DNA of 11,452 nt, taken from contig QAXH01001017.1 of NCBI GenBank assembly GCA_004335635.1, positions 1-11,452 of the forward strand. Direction: 5' to 3'. Position numbers and translations under genes: made by a program. The notes under the pieces were generated by a model. It did no database searches and was not told the DNA's origin. It saw only the letters and a list, made by a program, of their open reading frames with translations. This DNA is from Chloromonas sp. AAM2 (taxonomy: Eukaryota > Chlorophyta > Chlorophyceae > Chlamydomonadales > Chlamydomonadaceae). Positions 7,039-11,452 of the stretch are shown piece by piece; positions within the stretch are counted from its first letter, which is position 1, and every line of letters begins with the position of its first letter.

Positions 7039-10000
7039 GTGCGCAAATCTGATGATGGCGACCATGCCACATGCATCAGATCGCGCACAGGTGCCGGGCC
7101 GGCCCATGCGTGCATCCAACGCACGCATGCCTCGCACGCATGTCATACACTGGCATGCATGCCCCCTTGTACCTGCTTGCAGAGCCTTGCCTTCATCCTT
7201 GGCACTAAGGAAGAAGTCTATCAATCATTTGCACGCCAGGGCCATGATCAAGCCATCGTTTCTGGCTTGTTAGGTGGACTGGATGCAAACCTGAAGCAGG
7301 TGGGCATACCTGCCGCTACTTCACGTCATATTCAGCAGTGGTATACGTATTGGTGGTTTGGCGCCCGCTGTGTGCGCATAGCACGCTGCTTTATAATTCG
7401 GAGACCGTTGGGGCCCTGTGCTTATGTGGGCACTGGTTGCTTGAGAATCCAATTACATGAACTTCTTGTGCAGGTCTTGGTCCAAAAGCTAGTTGCAGCA
7501 TCCGGTGTACAGGCCACGCCAGTACTCCTGGCATGGGCATCGGAGGAACTCCAAAAGGGCCTGCTACTGCAAGCAGCCAACGCAACCACCTTGCATGAGC
7601 AGCCATGGTACCCGGGACTGCTCAGCCTAGCGTCCGCCTGGTCAGCACGACAGGCGCCAACTGCTGCAACAACCTCAACCACCGCAACCACCTCAGCAGC
7701 TGCAGCAATGACAGAGCAGGAGGCTTTGCAAGGCATGCTCAAGTCTTCAGGCGCCCTTAGGTGGGCGGATCTTCTGGCACTACCCGCCCTGCCACAGCTA
7801 CTGGGACATGCATCAAAGAGTAATCCACTCCTAGCAAGTATGTTGACCCATCTAGGCCTGGAGCCAGACACAACCAACCCCTCATCACCTCCCACACTCG
7901 CCAAACCAACCGCTGCTTTAACCACCTCAACAGCCGACTCAGAAACTGCCTCAGAAACTGCCTCAGAGACAGCAATCACCACTAACACAACCACAGCAGC
8001 CAGTACCAGCACCAGCTTTGCTCAGTCAGCTGGTGCGCTAGAGCTTCAGGCTAAGCAGTACCTTATGAAACAGCTTCAGCTGGACTCCTCAAGCAGCCCA
8101 CCCATCACTCTGGTCCCACAAGTGACTCAATCAGCAAAGGCAACCCCAGCAGACCAAGCAGTGGCTGTGCTGGTGCTGCGGCTGGTGCAGCACGCCCGGG
8201 CGGTGCTGGGCCAGTCGCTGCCAGTCCCAGCCGCCATCACGCTGCAGCTGCTCCGCTGCCGGCCAGCCCAGTCGCACCTGGTGCTGGAGCCCAATGCGTT
8301 CCAGGCAGCTGCCCGGGACCTGCTGATGCACTGCTCAGCCAAGGGGATGCCACTGGGGCAGGTGTACCAGCTACAGCAGGTGCAGCTGGAGCAGCTGCTG
8401 AAGCAGGCTGCTGCTGGCAAGCCAGGTGGAGCGCTGGCCCAGCTACTGACAGACTTGCAGGTGGGCGATGCTGTGTAGCCATGCATCTTGATGGATACAA
8501 TAAACATATATCAAGAAATGTTATGCATCAACCCAGTTCCAGGGTATGTACACCCAAAGCCAGATTAATCATTAGTGCAATGGTCTGCATGCTCAAACTT
8601 CAAAAACCTCAGCTCTCCCGCTGCCCAGACGACACGACCATTCACACGGTACCTCGTATGTTACTGCGCAGTCAGCTAGCCTGTGTGTGGCTGAACATGC
8701 CACACTACCCGCCATGCTGCATTGCCCGCATACGTTGAGCTGAGATGAGGGTGTGTTCGCCCATGCAGACTCATCGTCAGGCTCCCTTGCTACGTGGAGA
8801 GCCCTGGGCCCTGGCCACTGCAACCGCAGCTGATGTAGAAGCCCTCAGCCCCGAGCAGTTCTGGCAGCTGCACAGACACGCCCACGTCCAGGTGAGTGAT
8901 ATTATTAGCGATGAACACTGGTAAAAGTGAGCAAAAGAATAGGTCGGATAATTCGAGTACAAGAAGTAAGTAAACAACACACACAAGAAAATAACAACAA
9001 GAAATCAACAGGACACAGGAAAAAAACAAGAGCTGATGATAATAAGTAAACAAGAGATCATCTCGAGATATTCAAGTCAAGTGACAATAATAAACACTTA
9101 CAAGTAAATCAAGGGTTTGCGAAAGGGTTGGCACAGTCCTTTACAATTCAAGTGTGATGATGTTGTACCTGGAGCTCGGGTCATATTCTGTTCGACATGC
9201 TGGACGATACAGATGTGAAAAGAAAGACACTCGCTCGCTCACTCACTCACTCGCTCACTCACTCACTCACTCACTCTTTCACGTGCAGGTTTCAGCTGGC
9301 ACCCAACTGGCCCGTCAGCTACTTGGCAACAACCCCAGCAACAAGAGCAGCAGCAGCAGCGGCAGCTGCCCGTCGCTGCAATCAGTGTGGGCGTTGCCGG
9401 ATGCAGACAGGCAGGCACTTGCGTGGGTTGTGCTGCGGGGCGGGCAGGCGGGGGCGGAGCGGGCAGCGGAGGTGTTGTTGCAGAGTTTTGCGCGGGAGGC
9501 AGGGGCAGCGGGAGCGGGGCCGGGAGCGGGGCCGCAGGCGGCTGCGGAGTTGGCTCAGGTGGTGGCGGCTGAGCGGCAGATGGCAGAACTAGACCTCATA
9601 GGGGACAGGTGGGTGCCGATTTACATTAGGAGCATGGAACAATCAGATTCAAATGCCACAAAGCACAAACATTTGCATGACACAGTAGCAAAGCACAGTG
9701 CTGACATGTGCGATAGGATGGAATATCAGATCTCTGTAGCGCAAAGGAAAGTGTGGGGTTTGCATGGCATCCTAACTGGGTGGGCAAAGGATGGACCAAC
9801 GCCGTGCCGCTGACTCTGGCTGTTCATAGCGTAGAGCCCTAGTTTGGTTGTGCAAGCACGCCTTTGGATGCAGTGATTTGACTCGGCAAACTACAATTAC
9901 AGCCGAAGTTTTGTATGAGCCTTGTCACGCATGCACCTCAACATTGCATGGCCCACTTACATACAAATTATATGCAAGTATATGCTCACGTGATGCATCA

Positions 10001-11452
10001 TGTTCTTCATGGAACGTCCATGTGCATCATGTGCTTCATGGAACGTCCATGTGATGCCCAAGTGATGCCCATGTGACGTTCATGTGACGTCCATGTGATG
10101 CCCATGTGATGTCCACGTGATGTCCGTTTCCATGCAGGTCCGCTGCCGCTCTTGAGCTCCCACCCCTCGAGGCATGGCAGTCAGGCACCCCCATCTCCCT
10201 TCCTCCTGACAGCGAATTACGGGCTGCTCGTGATGCTTTGCCAGAGTCTCAGCTGCTGCTGTTCGATTTACTGCATGAGGATCTCACACAGCAAGGAGGA
10301 AAGGTGGGGCCCAAGGTAACCTGAGCATGTGACACACGTTCTGATCAGTACGCTGTGCACCACAGCGTGAGATTAGGCAAGCTGGGTCAAGTCCATAAAC
10401 GTCCATGCGTCAGATGGCTGTTGTGGTGAGCTCTAGCTTTTCATACAACCCATGCGACGTGGTCACATTCACCACGTTTGTAGCTCTTGTCCACCCCAAC
10501 GGTGTCTGACCGTCGCCAAGTGTAACTCTTGTTCGTGGAGTCACTAACTCTACCCCTTGTGTGCCTGTCCCTGCGGTTGTACTGCTCCCTGCTGCCTGAC
10601 CTCACCATGTATTGTTTTCTCACCATTGCCACAGGTGTCTGACCAGCGGTTGGTGTCAGCATTCCAGTCCCTCCTGACCTCCACCTCCGCCACCGTCCCC
10701 GCCTCCGCACTTCTTGACCCCACTGATCCCGCCCCGCCCGCGTCTCACGGCCAATGGGCGGCCGACTGCAAGCGGCAGCTGGTGGGCCTCTCGCCGGCCG
10801 CGCTGGCGCTGCTGTCGCAGGTTAGTTAGGGTGTCGCAGGTTGGTTAGTTAGTTAGTTATTGAAGATTTATTCTTGCTGTGGCCGTGCTGACGTTTCTGT
10901 CGCAGGGTGGGACCGCAAGCACCAGGTTTGGACGGAGTATTGCAGTGCTTTTGGCATAGATTGAGACTTGGTGTGAAAGAGCCATACAACATTACCAGAC
11001 AACGATGTTACCAGACAACGAGTGTAGTACATTGTTCAACTGTTTACTGTGGATTTGTTCTTGTTATGGCTGCACTGGCGCTGATGTCGTAGGTCAGTCA
11101 CATCAGGTGCGGGCAAAGTACTGCAGTGTTTCGAGATGGATTGAAACTCATTGTTGAAGGACCAATACCACCAGGAACAAATGTAATACACTGTTTGTCA
11201 AGGGTGTTTTTTTGTGGCCGCTGCTGTCGCAGTTTCTTGAGCTAAGGGTTGCTCGTGACGGGCGGGCGGTGCAGCGGGCGAGGCAAGGACTAGAGGAATT
11301 GTTGCGTGAAGTGCGAGCGCTGATGACTCCAGGGGCAGGTGCGGATTCGGTCGTGGGTGCGTGATGAACGCACGTTTGGTCGTGGATGCGTGATGAACGC
11401 ACGTTTGGTCGTGGGTGCGTGATGAACGCACGTTTGGCCGTGGATGCGTGAT
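6883..11452 (+). CDS. Unrecognised multi-exon protein, probably organellar, 3' end missing
   Basis: Seen: exons 6883-7038, 7183-7299, 7474-8460, 8769-8891, 9289-9608, 10138-10303, 10635-10820 and 11233-11338 join in phase to about 720 residues and continue past the window. The N-terminus MRCLTCLALRQRQQGLLLLR has four Arg and no acid before residue 32, as in mitochondrial presequences. The rest is rich in Leu, Ala and Gln and looks helical. Ala/Thr/Ser linkers lie near 151-170 and 235-270 (including SETASETASETA), and Ser- and Gly/Ala-rich stretches in exon 5. I see no catalytic motif, membrane segment or known repeat, and do not recognise the family. A scaffold or RNA-binding helical-repeat protein is conceivable but unsupported. 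The start is the first ATG after an in-frame TGA. It diverges from the DUF1995 gene and may share its regulation. Confidence 0.8.
7183..7299 (+). CDS. Unknown gene exon 2
   Basis: Encodes SLAFILGTKEEVYQSFARQG to DANLKQ (53-91), a balanced coding composition unlike the His/Cys-rich translation of the preceding intron. The acceptor is CTTGCAG and the donor CAG|GTGGGC; phase 0 at both ends. Confidence 0.78.
7474..8460 (+). CDS. Unknown gene exon 3 (large)
   Basis: Encodes VLVQKLVAASGVQATPVLLA to LLTDLQ (92-420), 329 codons. It consists of helical Leu-rich blocks separated by Ala/Thr/Ser linkers, with a 12-bp tandem repeat at 7939-7974. From about 8160 the third codon positions become almost all G or C. 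The acceptor is CTTGTGCAG. The donor is CAG|GTGGGC; reading through it would stop after VGDAV at 8478. Confidence 0.85.
7939..7974 (+). repeat. 12-bp coding tandem repeat (SETA units)
   Basis: Three copies of TCAGAAACTGCC, the last diverged, encoding Ser-Glu-Thr-Ala units in a Thr/Ser-rich linker. Confidence 0.85.
8461..8768 (+). other. Intron 3 of the unknown gene, no further exon seen
   Basis: GT-AG intron of 308 nt (donor GTGGGC, acceptor CCATGCAG). Just after the in-frame TAG at 8476-8478 it contains AATAAA (8499-8504). A short transcript ending here is possible, but the downstream exons keep phase and coding composition. Confidence 0.6.
8769..8891 (+). CDS. Unknown gene exon 4
   Basis: Encodes THRQAPLLRGEPWALATATA to HRHAHVQ (421-461), 41 codons, phase 0 at both ends. 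The acceptor is CCATGCAG and the donor a strong CAG|GTGAGTG. Confidence 0.78.
8892..9288 (+). other. Intron 4 of the unknown gene, AT-rich, with decoy donors
   Basis: A 397-nt intron. From about 8925 to 9115 it is strikingly A-rich on the plus strand and contains several GTAAGT/AAGTAA-like motifs (about 8967, 9044 and 9102). It ends in a CTCA tract that serves as the polypyrimidine region. Confidence 0.65.
9228..9276. repeat. (CTCA)n tetranucleotide tract before the exon 5 acceptor
   Basis: About twelve CTCA/CTCG units immediately precede TTTCACGTGCAG, the 3' splice site of exon 5. The microsatellite therefore makes up its pyrimidine-rich region. Confidence 0.92.
9289..9608 (+). CDS. Unknown gene exon 5
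   Basis: Encodes VSAGTQLARQLLGNNPSNKS to LDLIGD (462-567) plus AG of Arg568. It includes an AGC-repeat Ser tract (about 479-487) and a Gly/Ala/Pro-rich segment (AGAAGAGPGAGP), otherwise Ala/Leu/Gln helix. The donor is AG|GTGGGT, phase 2. G and C dominate third positions. Confidence 0.78.
9609..10137 (+). other. Intron 5 of the unknown gene with CATG-rich repeats
   Basis: A 529-nt GT-AG intron. A near-duplicate of about 28 bp (ending TTCATGGAACGTCCATGTG) lies around 9998-10051. About seven degenerate copies of a 10-bp unit like GATGCCCATGT follow, up to the acceptor TTTCCATGCAG. Nothing coding was recognised in the left part. Confidence 0.75.
10138..10303 (+). CDS. Unknown gene exon 6
   Basis: Completes Arg568 and encodes SAAALELPPLEAWQSGTPIS to QQGGK (569-623). 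The GTGGGG donor at 10304 is 12 nt before an alternative AAG|GTAACC donor at 10316. Both are in phase 0, the latter adding VGPK. Confidence 0.78.
10304..10634 (+). other. Intron 6 of the unknown gene, nothing further seen
   Basis: A 331-nt GT-AG intron with a pyrimidine-rich 3' half ending TTGCCACAG. No repeat or extra exon was recognised. Confidence 0.6.
10635..10820 (+). CDS. Unknown gene exon 7
   Basis: Encodes VSDQRLVSAFQSLLTSTSAT to LSPAALALLSQ (624-685), 62 codons, phase 0 at both ends. A Pro/Ala/Asp linker (LLDPTDPAPPA) separates two helical parts. The donor is CAG|GTTAGT, and the exon end CTGCTGTCGCAG recurs at the acceptor of the following intron. Confidence 0.8.
10821..11232 (+). 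repeat. Intron 7 made of diverged tandem copies
   Basis: After a GTTA/TTAG tetranucleotide stretch (10821-10859), one unit starting TTCTTGCTGTGGCC (10871) and another starting TTCTTGTTATGGC (11058) align over most of their length (AGTAyTGCAGTG, then ATTGAnACT, then ACTGT), a spacing of about 187 bp. A third start, TGTGGCCGCTGCTGTCGCAG, ends at the acceptor (11232). A 16-bp tandem (TTACCAGACAACG twice) sits at 10991-11020. Confidence 0.7.
11233..11338 (+). CDS. Unknown gene exon 8
   Basis: Encodes FLELRVARDGRAVQRARQGL to RALMTPGA (686-720) plus one base. This is a strongly charged amphipathic helix (Arg/Glu/Leu). The donor is CAG|GTGCGG; reading on would stop soon, in the repeat. Further exons lie beyond the window. 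Confidence 0.75.
11349..11452. repeat. 29-bp minisatellite with a hairpin in each unit, cut by the window end
   Basis: Units start GGTCGTGGGTGCGTGATGAA or a close variant at 11349, 11378, 11407 and 11436 (the last cut). Each contains GTGCGT-GATGA-ACGCAC, a 5- to 6-bp stem with a 5-nt loop. It lies within intron 8 of the unknown gene. Confidence 0.93.

Noticed and set aside
6883..8478. Single-exon 531-residue gene
   Set aside because: The parts 7039-7182 and 7300-7473 have GT/AG ends and non-coding composition, and in-phase exons continue after 8768. Intron retention is kept as a finding.
9154..9813. 219-codon plus-strand open frame as a separate gene
   Set aside because: Only 9289-9608 has coding character. 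The start lies in an intron with the CTCA repeat, and the end runs through the GTGGGT donor.

Overview
The window looks like nuclear DNA of a green alga (chlorophyte, plausibly Chlamydomonadales). Two genes with many GT-AG introns diverge from a short shared promoter. Introns average about 0.5 kb in the left gene and are full of micro- and minisatellites, while the exons are nearly repeat-free. The left gene belongs to a family known from cyanobacteria and chloroplasts. There are no operons, ribosome binding sites, insertion sequences, CRISPR arrays or recognisable RNA genes.

Layout. 1-1224: no gene recognised; the part next to 1225 is probably 3' UTR of the left gene. 1225-6683 (minus strand): a ten-exon gene that I could rebuild completely by hand. 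Every junction keeps phase, and the product is a 314-residue protein with a chloroplast-type N-terminus followed by a full DUF1995 domain. 6684-6882: 199-bp divergent promoter with a dyad and a G-box. 6883 to beyond 11452 (plus strand): at least eight exons, about 720 residues so far, of a Leu/Ala/Gln-rich, probably helical protein with a mitochondrion-like presequence. I do not recognise its family, and its 3' end is outside the window.

How the parts relate. Sharing one promoter suggests possible co-expression of a chloroplast DUF1995 protein and a probable organellar protein of unknown function; the sequence shows no direct functional link. The most unusual aspects are structural: a minisatellite inside a 343-nt AG-free tract just upstream of a 3' splice site, a tandemly duplicated 5' splice site, an intron built from tandem copies that resemble the end of the preceding exon, two introns of 3n length without stop codons, and a minisatellite whose units each contain a hairpin. 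I find no convincing new molecular system; this is an ordinary two-gene nuclear region with unusual intron evolution.
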